Assembly: GCA_016708025.1 (NCBI GenBank)
Contig: JADJGQ010000005.1
Span: 1-64,000 of the forward strand
Origin: a bacterium
GTDB lineage: Bacteria > Zixibacteria > MSB-5A5 > GN15 > FEB-12
Direction of reading: 5' to 3'
DNA length: 64,000 bases
A program made the translations under genes and the position numbers. How positions within the stretch are numbered: the stretch's first letter is position 1; every line of letters begins with the position of its first letter. Below the pieces are notes generated by a model. That model made no database searches. It worked only from the letters and a program-made list of their open reading frames with translations, and was not told the DNA's origin. Shown one piece after another: positions 8,751 to 17,090 of the stretch.

Positions 8751-9617
8751 CTACACCCCCAGCTTTTTCAGCGTCTCCGGGATATCTCTGAATGTCCGGC
8801 AGGCGTGGGCGCCGGATTTGGCCAACTGCTCTAACTTCTCTTTCGCCGTTCCCATCGTCCCCTCGACAATCGCGCCGGCATGCCCCATCCGCTTTCCGGG
8901 AGGCGCAAAAACGCCGCCGATCATCACCAGCACCGGCTTTTTCATTTTCGGAATGATCATCGTCGCGCGCTCTTCATATACGCCGCCGATCTCGCCGCAC
9001 ATCACCACCGCCTTGGTCTTCGGGTCCTCTTCGAATTTCCAGAGGATCTCATCAAATGTCGACCCAAGCACCGGATCGCCACCGAGGCCAACGCAGGTCG
9101 TCTGGCCGTAACCGGTCCGTGTCAGCGTGTCGGCGACATAATAGGTGATGGAGCCGGAGCGTGAGACGGTCCCGACCCGACCGGGCTGGAACGCGATATC
9201 CGGCATGATCCCAAGATTCGCTTCGCCGGGCGTGATGACACCGGCAGTATTGCCGCCGATGACGGTCGCTTTGGCGCGGACCGCTTCTTCGCGGACATAG
9301 AGCATATCGTGAATCGGAATATGTTCCGGGATGACGACCAGGAACTTGATTCCCGCGCGTATCGCTTCGATCGCCGCTTCTTTGACGGCTGCGGCCGGAA
9401 GGAAGATCACAGAGACATCGGCGCCGGTCTGCTTGACGCATTCGCCGACCGTATCGAAGACCGGTTTTCCGGCGACAGTCGCGCCGCCTTTGCCCGGCGA
9501 GGTACCGCCGACGATCTGCGTGCCGTAGGCGAGCATCCGCTCGGCATGGAATTTCCCCGCGCCTCCGGTCATTCCCTGGACCATTACTTTGCTATGCTTA
9601 TCGACTAGGATTGCCAT
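8751..9617 (-). CDS. sucD: succinyl-CoA ligase (ADP/GDP-forming), alpha subunit
   Basis: 288 residues, the normal length for the family. It interconverts succinyl-CoA and succinate with substrate-level phosphorylation in the TCA cycle, as a complex with SucC. Visible signatures: the CoA-binding Rossmann part VMVQGMTGGAGKFHAE, KFLVVIPEHIP, GGNTAGVITPGE, SRSGSITYYVADTLT, GLGGDPVLGSTF, and the active-site region GKRMGHAGAIVEG, whose His246 takes the phosphate. It follows sucC on the same strand, with a palindromic repeat in the 127-base gap. Confidence 0.97.
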   Translation of the reverse strand: MAILVDKHSKVMVQGMTGGAGKFHAERMLAYGTQIVGGTSPGKGGATVAGKPVFDTVGECVKQTGADVSVIFLPAAAVKEAAIEAIRAGIKFLVVIPEHIPIHDMLYVREEAVRAKATVIGGNTAGVITPGEANLGIMPDIAFQPGRVGTVSRSGSITYYVADTLTRTGYGQTTCVGLGGDPVLGSTFDEILWKFEEDPKTKAVVMCGEIGGVYEERATMIIPKMKKPVLVMIGGVFAPPGKRMGHAGAIVEGTMGTAKEKLEQLAKSGAHACRTFRDIPETLKKLGV

Positions 9618-9637
9618 ATTCTATTCCTTCTGAGATT

Positions 9638-9732
9638 CCCTCATCCGACGCTTCGCGCCACCTTCTCCCAGAGGGAGAAGGGAAATTTTCCCCTCTCCCT
9701 TTGGGAGAGGGTGCCCGAAGGGCGGGTGAGGG
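9638..9732. repeat. palindromic intergenic repeat between sucC and sucD
   Basis: A 95-base element with inverted ends (CCCTCATCCG ... CGGGTGAGGG) and two internal hairpins, CTTCTCCCAGAGGGAGAAGG and CCCTCTCCCTTTGGGAGAGGG. This is the widespread CTCTCCC...GGGAGAGGGTGCCCGAAGGGCGGGTGAGGG type of intergenic repeat known from many bacteria. It has no coding capacity. On the transcript it would fold into a strong multi-stem structure between the two sucCD cistrons. Confidence 0.85.
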
Positions 9733-9744
9733 TCATTCCAAAAA

Positions 9745-10938
9745 TTACTTGCTCGCCTCTTTTGCCAATTCCACCGCGCGCTTGGAGATCTCTTCGATCT
9801 CCGTCTCGATCCCGTGGAACTCGACATGTTTGAACAGCGCCGGATTCTCTTTCTTTGCTTCCTCGAAGATCCGCACCCCCTCTTCCCACATATTGCCGGT
9901 CATCCGCATGACGATCGGCTTGGAGAGGCCATGATTCTTGAGGAACATCACCACACCTTTGGCGAAATCATCGCACCGGGAGATACCGCCGAAGCGTGCG
10001 CCGAAGATCGCTTTCACATTAGGGTTCTCATCCAACAGCACCAACATTTGGGCGATACGCTCGGGAGTCGGGCCGCCGCCGGAATCCATGAAATTCGCCG
10101 GCTTGCCGCCGTAATATTGAATGAAGTCGTTCCCCATGATGCCGAATCCGGCTCCGCCGGGGAACATACCGATATCGCCATCGAGATCGAGATACGGTAT
10201 CCCCTGCGCCTGGGCGACCTGCTCGCGCTCGGTCATCTCCCCTTCTTCGTGCCGCTTTTCGATCCCCATCGATTTCAGGTCAGCGTGACGGAAGACCGCG
10301 TCATCATCGAGTGACACGCGCGCATCCGCGGCGATCAACTTTCCATCGCCGGTCAACACCAGCGGGTTGATCTCGACCAGTTTGGCATCGTACGCCTTGA
10401 ACATGCGGTAGAGATTGACGATGATATCGGCGGCCGGACGAAGCAGCTCCGATGGCATGCCGATCTGTTTCGCCATCTCGAGCGCCTCAAAACCATAGAA
10501 CGGCTGCTCGACAGAAAGTGAACGCTTGAAGATCTTTTCCGGATGTTTTGCGGCGACCTCTTCGATATCGACGCCCCCTTCGCCCGATGCGATCACCACC
10601 AACTTGTAGTTGGCGCGGTCGATCGTCACCCCAATATAGAATTCACGCTTGATATCAAGTTTCGGTTCGATCAGGAGCATCTCAACCGGATACCCTTTGA
10701 TCGTTAATTTCAGGAGATCAGCCGCGATTTTCTCTGCTTGTGCGGGTGTGTCGGCCAGTTTGATACCGCCGGCTTTGCCGCGTCCGCCGATTAATACTTG
10801 CGATTTGAGAACGACCGGCCCGCCCAACTGCTCGACGGCCGATACGACTTCATGCGGATGCCGGGCAAGCCGGCTATCGGAAAGCGGGATCTTGAACTTG
10901 CGGAAAAGTTCCTTCCCCTCAAACTCATACAATCTCAT
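9745..10938 (-). CDS. sucC: succinyl-CoA ligase, beta subunit
   Basis: 397 residues from the ATG at 10938, chosen because the protein opens MRLYEFEGKELFRKFKIP, the typical SucC start, and AAAGG precedes it. An ATP-grasp domain (residues 1-240) includes GPVVLKSQVLIGGRGKAGGIK. A C-terminal CoA-ligase domain includes NPLVL, MDSGGGPTPERIAQML and IFGARFGGISRCDDFAKGV. It partners SucD. There is no sign of damage. Promoter not obvious. It is transcribed before sucD. Confidence 0.96.
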   Translation of the reverse strand: MRLYEFEGKELFRKFKIPLSDSRLARHPHEVVSAVEQLGGPVVLKSQVLIGGRGKAGGIKLADTPAQAEKIAADLLKLTIKGYPVEMLLIEPKLDIKREFYIGVTIDRANYKLVVIASGEGGVDIEEVAAKHPEKIFKRSLSVEQPFYGFEALEMAKQIGMPSELLRPAADIIVNLYRMFKAYDAKLVEINPLVLTGDGKLIAADARVSLDDDAVFRHADLKSMGIEKRHEEGEMTEREQVAQAQGIPYLDLDGDIGMFPGGAGFGIMGNDFIQYYGGKPANFMDSGGGPTPERIAQMLVLLDENPNVKAIFGARFGGISRCDDFAKGVVMFLKNHGLSKPIVMRMTGNMWEEGVRIFEEAKKENPALFKHVEFHGIETEIEEISKRAVELAKEASK

Positions 10939-11111
10939 GCCTGCAACCTTTCTTCTGCGAAGCGCGCACGTTGGCGCTTGTGCCAACAATCACAAACTCC
11001 GACAATCTACTCGATTTGCGGGGTAAGTCAATAGTAATTGGATTGGGGTAATTATCGACGCAACAGCGAGTTACGAGAGTCGTTGGGGGTCCAGCGAAAA
11101 ATCAAACCGAA

Positions 11112-11924
11112 TTACTCGATCTTAGCCGAATCACCAGTTTCGCCGGAAACGCTGTCGGGTAGCTCGGGCTCCATGATCACTGGCTCCGTCAGATCGGACG
11201 GAATCGAAAACCGCACTCCCCCATTATGAAACTCCACTCGCCGTTTGGCCGGGTTGAGTGAACCCGGTTTCTGGCACTGCTTTGGCGCGCCGCGACGAGT
11301 TGGAAAGCCATTGCTGCCGCTGCTATCCGCAATGGGGAAATAGTCCAGCACATTGGTCGAGATATACAACTTCTCCCCGGTCGCACTCGAAACAACATTA
11401 TCGGTGCAATCCTCCCACAAGAAGTAGATCGCCACTGAGGTATCGACCATCTTCACGACATGCTCGTTCGACACGATCAACCGCACCAAAGATGCCTGTC
11501 GATCCAAACCGTAACATCTGGCCGGCTCCTGATTAGTGATCCCTTCCGCCATGCCCACAGTCTGCCACAGGGTCTGCGGTAATCCGGGTTTTTTGCTGCG
11601 ATCGAGCGGCCGTGCACTGAAGTAATCCCAGCCGCAGGAATCATAAATCTCCCCCGGCAACGCCCCAATGATAGTCAGGTACTGATTCGAGGTTGCGATC
11701 TTGAAATCAAACCCCGCCGCCAACTGACCGGTGGATTGCAGCGAAACATCGATAGTATCGACAAACCTCCCCAATCGCGCGTCGATACGCTCGACCCGAA
11801 TGATCACTCTCGCCGTATCACTAACTGCCGAATCGGCCGCCATGATATCGATCAACGTATCATCGGCGCCAGCTCGACTTGCGATCAAGCCGATCATCAT
11901 TGTCAACAGGAGGTATCTTTTCAT
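11112..11924 (-). CDS. secreted protein, probable cohesin-like beta-sandwich
   Basis: 270 residues from the ATG at 11924. A longer frame to 11960 would begin inside the terminator of the upstream gene, so it is rejected. A signal peptide (MKRYLLLTMMIGLIASRAGA) comes first. The rest is beta-rich: TARVIIRVERIDARLGRFVDTI, QLAAGFDFKIATSNQYLTI, and later VAIYFLWEDCTDNVVSS and LYISTNVLDYF. The layout (repeated strands, one long insertion) is like extracellular cohesin-type sandwiches, but I see no diagnostic motif. The tail is Pro/Glu/Ser-rich. It follows another secreted unknown at 11976. Confidence 0.6.
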   Translation of the reverse strand: MKRYLLLTMMIGLIASRAGADDTLIDIMAADSAVSDTARVIIRVERIDARLGRFVDTIDVSLQSTGQLAAGFDFKIATSNQYLTIIGALPGEIYDSCGWDYFSARPLDRSKKPGLPQTLWQTVGMAEGITNQEPARCYGLDRQASLVRLIVSNEHVVKMVDTSVAIYFLWEDCTDNVVSSATGEKLYISTNVLDYFPIADSSGSNGFPTRRGAPKQCQKPGSLNPAKRRVEFHNGGVRFSIPSDLTEPVIMEPELPDSVSGETGDSAKIE

Positions 11925-11930
11925 GGGTAT

Positions 11931-11957
11931 AAAAAACCCCGCCGTCCAGCGGGGTTT
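11931..11957 (-). terminator. rho-independent terminator of the gene at 11976
   Basis: Read on the minus strand: AAACCCCGC / GCGGGGTTT stem with a 6-base loop, then a T-run. It lies 19 bases after the stop codon of 11976-12569 and decides against the long start of the following gene. Confidence 0.85.
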
Positions 11958-11975
11958 CATAAGTTTGGTGTCAGG

Positions 11976-12569
11976 TTACTTGACCACCTTGAATGTATAC
12001 GGGCCGTTCCAGGTCGGTCTGTGCGGCTCGGGCTCAGTAGCCTCGGTCACCATCATCCAGTTACCGCCCGGCTCGAAGAACGACGAATCGACAGCCAGCG
12101 TACCGGCATTCGGAACGATCACATCCATCGAGTAAGCTTTCATGTTCTCATGCGGCATATACTTTTTGTACATGATATGCGCCATGAAACCCATGACATC
12201 CGGTAGAGTCCCGTCCCAGTTGTCGGTCACCGCGGCGTTGAGCACGTCAAACGTTTTGCTCCCTGCATACGGTCCCCAGGATTTGACATCACCTTTCGTG
12301 TTGTCCATCCCCTTGCCGCTGTCGGCAGGATGGGAGATCGACTTAATAGTCGAATCGGGAGAGTAGAACTTGAAGCCGATCGACAGGCCCCTCCGCTCTA
12401 TCTCGTTGGTGATATAAACATCGAAAGTAACTTTCTGCCCCGCCTTGATCGTCGTTGCATCGACCGCTCCCGGTCCCGAGATCTTCATGGATACATCCGC
12501 CGAATACGCCATCCCTGCCATCAGCACCAGGCTCATCACCATCAATGCTGCCATTCGTTTCATAAACAT
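11976..12569 (-). CDS. secreted protein, possible cohesin-like domain
   Basis: 197 residues. GGGAG precedes the ATG; a signal peptide (about residues 1-23, ending AYSA) is clear. The mature part opens with DVSMKISGPGAVDATTIKAGQKVTFDVYITNE, which has the look of a bacterial beta-sandwich adhesion or cohesin-type start ('...tvkaGdtvtvdVyv...'), then GLSIGFKFYSPDSTIKSI. The end reads GGNWMMVTEATEPEPHRP and TFKVVK. No catalytic residues. It has its own promoter and terminator. The cohesin idea is inference. Confidence 0.65.
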   Translation of the reverse strand: MFMKRMAALMVMSLVLMAGMAYSADVSMKISGPGAVDATTIKAGQKVTFDVYITNEIERRGLSIGFKFYSPDSTIKSISHPADSGKGMDNTKGDVKSWGPYAGSKTFDVLNAAVTDNWDGTLPDVMGFMAHIMYKKYMPHENMKAYSMDVIVPNAGTLAVDSSFFEPGGNWMMVTEATEPEPHRPTWNGPYTFKVVK

Positions 12570-12632
12570 GCGTTCTCCCGTTCAAGTGTAAACGTGTAGT
12601 TAGCTTCTTATACTCTTAAGTAGTGAATTGTT

Positions 12633-12662
12633 ATACTAATACCGACACGGTTCGTCTGTCAA
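12633..12662 (-). promoter_or_regulatory. sigma70-type promoter for the gene at 11976
   Basis: On the minus strand TTGACA (12662-12657), an 18-base spacer and TAGTAT (12638-12633). The leader to the ATG at 12569 is about 57 bases. The opposite-strand sdh promoter lies about 220 bases away in the same 368-base gap; the rest of that gap shows nothing else. Confidence 0.5.
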
Positions 12663-12882
12663 ATACTTTATCGACTCGCACCGTAGTTCCTAATTCCTCT
12701 TTGATCAACAAGTTGCATTCAATTGGCCGAAGTCATCGAGGCTGACATTGCGTCAATACCTGACCATAGCGGGCACTCCGGTCCGCATTCTGCGGTTATA
12801 AAGTTATCCGCCGAATCGACAATCCCTTCCCCCTGCAAACGTGTACTCGGATAATCCACAAGTACTTATCTCGCCTTTTTGT

Positions 12883-12911
12883 TTGACTATACGGGTCGCA
12901 ATCTCTATGTT
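12883..12911 (+). promoter_or_regulatory. candidate promoter of sdhCAB
   Basis: TTGACT (12883-12888), a 17-base spacer and TATGTT (12906-12911), placing the transcript start about 20 bases before the sdhC ATG. AAAGGA serves as ribosome site. Confidence 0.45.
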
Positions 12912-12937
12912 CACCCGACGAATACGAAAGGACCTCT

Positions 12938-13663
12938 ATGAGCACTACTGCTGTCAGCAAAGCACGAACATTCCCTCTCGTGCTTATTTCCTCGTCCATC
13001 GGTAAGAAGTTCCTGGTAGCAGTGACCGGATTCATCTCCTTCGGATATATCATCGGTCACATGCTGGGTAACCTCCAGATCTTCGCCGGCCAGAACCAGA
13101 TCAACATGTATGCCGAAGCCCTGCACAGCCTCGGACCACTTCTTTGGGTGATCCGCGCCGTGTTGTTGGCCGCCTTTATCATTCATATCTGGCTCGGTCT
13201 CCAGCTCAAGCTGGAAAACATGGCGGCACGTCCGGTCAATTATACCAAGCAGGATCCACAGAAGTCGAAACTCTCCGGCCGAACCATGTGGTTGACTGGC
13301 CTGATGGTCCTCGCCTTCTTTGTCTACCATGTCCTGCATTTTACCGCTCGGACCACCGATGCCCGCTTCGCCACCTTGGCTCTTGATGCCGAAGGGCGTT
13401 ACGATGTCTACTCGATGGTGATCCTGGGATTCCAGCAGATCCCGCTCGCCATCTGCTACATCATCGCTGTCGGCCTGCTCTGTTACCATTTGAGCCATGG
13501 GCTGTACAGCATGTTCCAGTCGCTCGGACTTAACAGCAGCGACTCCAATCCTAAACTGGAACGATGTGCCGTTTTGCTGTCGATCCTGATCTTCCTCGGC
13601 TATGCCTCGATCCCGGTGGCGGTTCTCGCCGGCTGGGTCCAATTGCCGGGAGGAGGATACTAA
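12938..13663 (+). CDS. sdhC: succinate dehydrogenase cytochrome b subunit
   Basis: 241 residues with five membrane segments (about 22-50, 68-90, 118-140, 158-185, 205-230). It is the one-piece (type B) membrane anchor of succinate dehydrogenase/fumarate reductase found in Bacteroidetes, Chlorobi and epsilonproteobacteria, carrying two hemes. Candidate heme histidines lie in GHMLGN, IHIWLG, YHVLHF and CYHLSHG. There is no separate SdhD. The stop is two bases before the sdhA start, with the sdhA ribosome site GGAGGAGGA inside sdhC. Confidence 0.9.
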   Translation: MSTTAVSKARTFPLVLISSSIGKKFLVAVTGFISFGYIIGHMLGNLQIFAGQNQINMYAEALHSLGPLLWVIRAVLLAAFIIHIWLGLQLKLENMAARPVNYTKQDPQKSKLSGRTMWLTGLMVLAFFVYHVLHFTARTTDARFATLALDAEGRYDVYSMVILGFQQIPLAICYIIAVGLLCYHLSHGLYSMFQSLGLNSSDSNPKLERCAVLLSILIFLGYASIPVAVLAGWVQLPGGGY

Positions 13664-13664
13664 A

Positions 13665-15578
13665 ATGCAACTCAACGCTAAGATCCCGTCTGGCCCGCTC
13701 GCTGAAAAGTGGGACAAACATATCACTGAGCTGAAACTGGTCAACCCGGCCAACAAGCGGAAATACAGTATCATTGTTGTCGGCTCCGGACTCGCCGGCG
13801 CCTCAGCCGCCGCGTCGCTTGCCGAACTCGGCTACCAGGTCAAATGCTTCTGTTTCCAGGATTCCCCCCGCCGCGCGCACTCGATCGCCGCGCAGGGCGG
13901 TATCAATGCATCGAAAAATTATCAGAATGATGGCGACTCTATCTATCGCCTCTTTTATGACACCATCAAAGGCGGCGACTTCCGCTCCCGCGAAGCCAAC
14001 GTCTATCGTCTCGCTCAGGTCTCCGGAAGTATTATCGACCAGTGTGTGGCGCAAGGCGTCCCCTTCGCTCGCGAATACGGCGGACTCCTCGCTAATCGGT
14101 CATTCGGCGGAGCGCAGGTCTCGCGCACATTCTACGCCAGAGGTCAAACAGGTCAGCAACTTCTGCTTGGCGCGTATCAGGCACTCGCTCGTCAGATCGG
14201 TCTTGGTGCCGTACAGATGTACAATCGCACCGAAATGGTCGACCTGGTCGTGGTCGATGGCCACGCCAAAGGAATTGTCGTTCGCGACCTGGTCACCGGC
14301 AAGATCAGTTCACACGCCGCCGATGCCGTTGTGTTGGGAACTGGCGGTTACGCCAACGTCTTTTTCCTCTCGACCAATGCCAAAGGATGCAATGTCACGG
14401 CGAACTATCGCGCCTACAAGCGCGGCGCTCTGTTCGCCAATCCCTGTTTCACGCAGATCCATCCGACCTGTATTCCCGTGCATGGCGAATATCAGTCGAA
14501 ACTGACGCTCATGTCCGAATCGCTCCGGAACGATGGTCGCGTCTGGGTCCCCAAGGCCAAAGGCGACAAGCGGAATCCTGGACAGATCCCCGAATCAGAA
14601 CGCGATTATTATCTGGAAAGAAAATATCCTTCCTACGGCAACCTTGCGCCGCGTGACATCTCGTCCCGCGCCGCCAAGGAAGTTTGTGACGAAGGACGGG
14701 GCATTGGTGAAACCGGCCTTGGCGTCTATCTCGACTTCTCCGACTCCATCAAACGTCTCGGCAAGTCGAAGATCGAAGAACGCTACGGCAACCTCTTCGA
14801 AATGTACGAGAAGATCACGGCAGACAATCCGTATGAAACCCCGATGCATATCTACCCGGCGCCGCACTATACGATGGGCGGACTCTGGGTCGATTACAAC
14901 CTGATGAGCAATATCCCTGGCCTGCATATCATCGGCGAAGCCAACTTCTCCGATCACGGCGCCAACCGCCTCGGCGCGTCGGCCCTCATGCAGGGACTGG
15001 CCGATGGTTACTTCGTCCTTCCGTACACTATCGGCGACTATCTCGCCACCTCTGCCAAAACCAAAGTGACAGCAGATAATCCCGCGTTTAAACAGGCCGA
15101 AGAAGCCGTTACCACCAAAACCAAAAAACTGCTCGCCGTCAACGGAAAGCGGACAGTTGATTCGTTCCATCGTGAACTTGGACTCTTGATGTGGGAGAAC
15201 TGCGGCATGGCCCGCAACGATGCCAGCCTCAAGACTGCACTCAAACGGATACCGGAAATTCGCGAAGAATTCTGGAAAAACGTCACTGTCCTCGGCTCCA
15301 ACGAAGAATACAATATGTCGCTGGAAAAAGCCGGCCGCGTGGCCGATTTCCTGGAGTTCGCTGAACTGATGTGTACCGACGCTCTGGATCGCGATGAATC
15401 CTGCGGCGGACACTTCCGCACCGAACACCAGACCGCCGAAGGTGAAGCTGAACGCAACGATGCCGATTACGCCCATGTCTCCTGTTGGGAGTTCACCGGT
15501 GATGGCAAAAAGCCGAACTTCATCAAGGAAGCCCTCAACTTCGAAACTGTCCACCTCCAGACAAGGAGTTATAAGTAA
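13665..15578 (+). CDS. sdhA: succinate dehydrogenase flavoprotein subunit
   Basis: 637 residues from the ATG at 13665 (GGAGGAGGA before it); the frame is open further upstream only inside sdhC. It oxidises succinate to fumarate with covalent FAD. FAD-binding start SIIVVGSGLAGASAAASLAELG; flavin-linking His72 in AHSIAAQGGINASKN; substrate-site stretches HPTCIPVHGEYQ, HYTMGGLWVDYNL and GEANFSDHGANRLGASALMQGL. The C-terminal domain has the DESCGGHFRTEHQT pattern. Long insertions are typical of the type B enzymes. It overlaps sdhB by one base (TAATG), which suggests coupled translation. Confidence 0.96.
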   Translation: MQLNAKIPSGPLAEKWDKHITELKLVNPANKRKYSIIVVGSGLAGASAAASLAELGYQVKCFCFQDSPRRAHSIAAQGGINASKNYQNDGDSIYRLFYDTIKGGDFRSREANVYRLAQVSGSIIDQCVAQGVPFAREYGGLLANRSFGGAQVSRTFYARGQTGQQLLLGAYQALARQIGLGAVQMYNRTEMVDLVVVDGHAKGIVVRDLVTGKISSHAADAVVLGTGGYANVFFLSTNAKGCNVTANYRAYKRGALFANPCFTQIHPTCIPVHGEYQSKLTLMSESLRNDGRVWVPKAKGDKRNPGQIPESERDYYLERKYPSYGNLAPRDISSRAAKEVCDEGRGIGETGLGVYLDFSDSIKRLGKSKIEERYGNLFEMYEKITADNPYETPMHIYPAPHYTMGGLWVDYNLMSNIPGLHIIGEANFSDHGANRLGASALMQGLADGYFVLPYTIGDYLATSAKTKVTADNPAFKQAEEAVTTKTKKLLAVNGKRTVDSFHRELGLLMWENCGMARNDASLKTALKRIPEIREEFWKNVTVLGSNEEYNMSLEKAGRVADFLEFAELMCTDALDRDESCGGHFRTEHQTAEGEAERNDADYAHVSCWEFTGDGKKPNFIKEALNFETVHLQTRSYK

Positions 15579-16348
15579 TGAAACTGACCCTGCATGTCTG
15601 GCGGCAGAAAAACCGCGACGATAAAGGGCACATGGAGATCTACGAAGCTCCCCATGTCAGCCCCGAAATGTCTTTCCTTGAAATGCTCGATGTGGTCAAC
15701 GAAGATCTCACCCTCAAAGGGAAAGACCCGATCCATTTCGACCATGACTGCCGCGAAGGCATTTGCGGCATGTGCTCGATGGTGATCAACGGTATCGCCC
15801 ATGGTTCACAGCCCGGCACCACCGTCTGCCAACTCCACATGCGCCATTTCAAAGATGGTGATCATGTGTATATCGAACCCTGGCGCTCCCGTGCTTTCCC
15901 GATCATCAAAGATCTTGTGGTTGACCGCAGCGCCCTCGACCGGATCATCGCCGCCGGCGGCTTTGTCTCCGTCAATACCGGCGGAACTCCCGATGGCAAC
16001 GCACTGCCGATCCCGAAAGACAACGCTGAACGCGCTATGGATGCCGCCGCTTGTATCGGCTGTGGCGCCTGCGTGGCGGCCTGTCCGAATGCATCGGCGA
16101 TGCTTTTCGTCTCGGCAAAGGTCGCTCATCTCGCTTACCTGCCGCAAGGTCAGGTCGAGCGGGAACGTCGCGTCACCGCTATGATCGCGCAGATGGATGC
16201 CGAGCAGTTCGGCGCCTGCACCAACCATTATGAGTGCGAAGCTGTCTGTCCGAAGAGCATCTCGGTCGACAACATCGCCAAACTCAATCGTGAATACGCC
16301 CGCGCCCTGAAGACTCGCGATTACAAGATCGCCGGCGGCGGACTCTGA
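15578..16348 (+). CDS. sdhB: succinate dehydrogenase iron-sulfur subunit
   Basis: 256 residues. It passes electrons from SdhA to the quinone site. A plant-type [2Fe-2S] domain has cysteines in DCREGICGMCSM and TTVCQLHM. The ferredoxin-like half has CIGCGACVAACP and a later cluster with C-x6-C-x3-CP (GACTNHYECEAVCPK). This matches the fumarate reductase-like type B enzymes, which fits the one-piece SdhC. It is the last gene of sdhCAB; a terminator follows. Confidence 0.96.
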   Translation: MKLTLHVWRQKNRDDKGHMEIYEAPHVSPEMSFLEMLDVVNEDLTLKGKDPIHFDHDCREGICGMCSMVINGIAHGSQPGTTVCQLHMRHFKDGDHVYIEPWRSRAFPIIKDLVVDRSALDRIIAAGGFVSVNTGGTPDGNALPIPKDNAERAMDAAACIGCGACVAACPNASAMLFVSAKVAHLAYLPQGQVERERRVTAMIAQMDAEQFGACTNHYECEAVCPKSISVDNIAKLNREYARALKTRDYKIAGGGL

Positions 16349-16377
16349 CGATTATGCAAACGATAGCGTGAATTGAG

Positions 16378-16414
16378 AACAAGGCTACTCTGAGCGGTAG
16401 CCTTGTTTTTTTTT
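16378..16414 (+). terminator. rho-independent terminator of sdhCAB
   Basis: AACAAGGCTAC / GTAGCCTTGTT stem with an 8-base loop and a run of nine or more T. Confidence 0.92.
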
Positions 16415-16433
16415 TCGGCTCTGAAGGAGGTAC

Positions 16434-16907
16434 ATGGTGAAAGGAAATGAAAAGATCATCGGCATGCTTAATGAGATGCTGTCCGACGAACTAACCGCCG
16501 TCAATCAGTATATGGTCCATTCCGAAATGTGCGACAACTGGGGCTACACTCGGCTCCACAAGGCGATGGAAAAGCGGGCCATCGATGAAATGAAACACGC
16601 CGAAAAACTGATCGCCCGCATCCTCTTCCTTGAAGGGACTCCCGATGTCAGTACATACGGCAAGATCACGATCGGCGCCGATGTGCAAAAGCAGATGACC
16701 AATGATCTGAAAGCCGAATCCGGAGCAGTCGTGGCCTACAACAAATCTGTAAAGATGGCCCAGGATGCCGGTGACAACGGAACCCGCGAACTGCTTGAAT
16801 CAATTCTCAAGGACGAAGAAGCTCATCTCGACTGGCTCGAAGCTCAGAACGACCAGATTGCGCAAATGGGCATTCAGAATTACCTCGCCGAGCATATCAA
16901 AGAGTAG
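16434..16907 (+). CDS. bfr: bacterioferritin
   Basis: 157 residues, standard length. It stores iron as a 24-mer with heme at dimer interfaces. Visible: ferroxidase residues in LSDELTAVNQY (Glu19), IDEMKHAEKLI (Glu52, His55) and the C-terminal LKDEEAHLDWLE. The heme ligand is Met53 in the same DEMKHAE motif, equivalent to E. coli Met52. GAAGGAGG precedes the ATG. It starts just 20 bases after the sdh terminator, so its promoter must lie within or before that hairpin, or transcription reads through. The next genes also concern iron. Confidence 0.95.
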   Translation: MVKGNEKIIGMLNEMLSDELTAVNQYMVHSEMCDNWGYTRLHKAMEKRAIDEMKHAEKLIARILFLEGTPDVSTYGKITIGADVQKQMTNDLKAESGAVVAYNKSVKMAQDAGDNGTRELLESILKDEEAHLDWLEAQNDQIAQMGIQNYLAEHIKE

Positions 16908-16933
16908 TGTTGGCCACTTAAATTTCAATTGAA

Positions 16934-16965
16934 CGGCGGTGATGAAATTCACCGCCGCTTTTTTA
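16934..16965 (+). terminator. terminator of bfr
   Basis: CGGCGGTGA / TCACCGCCG stem with a TGAAAT loop followed by CTTTTTT. Confidence 0.9.
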
Positions 16966-16996
16966 TCCCGTGCTGCGGAAACGTGATCAAATTCAC

Positions 16997-17024
16997 TTGA
17001 CAGACCTTAGAACGGAGATATTAT
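16997..17024 (+). promoter_or_regulatory. sigma70-type promoter of the 17091 gene
   Basis: TTGACA (16997-17002), a 16-base spacer and TATTAT (17019-17024). The predicted start of transcription is near 17031, right before the Fur-box-like operator. Confidence 0.6.
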
Positions 17025-17038
17025 TGACGACAACTAAG

Positions 17039-17053
17039 TGAAAATGATTTTCA
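17039..17053. promoter_or_regulatory. Fur-box-like operator
   Basis: A perfect 7-1-7 palindrome, TGAAAATGATTTTCA, inside GTGAAAATGATTTTCATTTGC, close to the 19-bp Fur consensus (GATAATGATTATCATTATC). It begins about 8 bases after the predicted transcript start, so a bound repressor would block initiation. Iron control (Fur) is the best reading; Zur or Mur sites can look alike. Confidence 0.65.
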
Positions 17054-17090
17054 TTTGCATTTAGACCACGCAATTGAAAAGTGAGGTAAC

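Noticed and set aside
11925..11960. Longer N terminus for the 11112 gene
   Set aside because: It lies inside a terminator hairpin and would precede the signal peptide.
12911..13774. 287-codon open frame on the minus strand across sdhC
   Set aside because: It is the antisense of a clear sdhC with high GC; it has no ribosome site and no recognised domain.
14595..15554. 319-codon minus-strand frame inside sdhA
   Set aside because: Antisense shadow of a conserved flavoprotein gene; composition is biased and no signal or motif is present.
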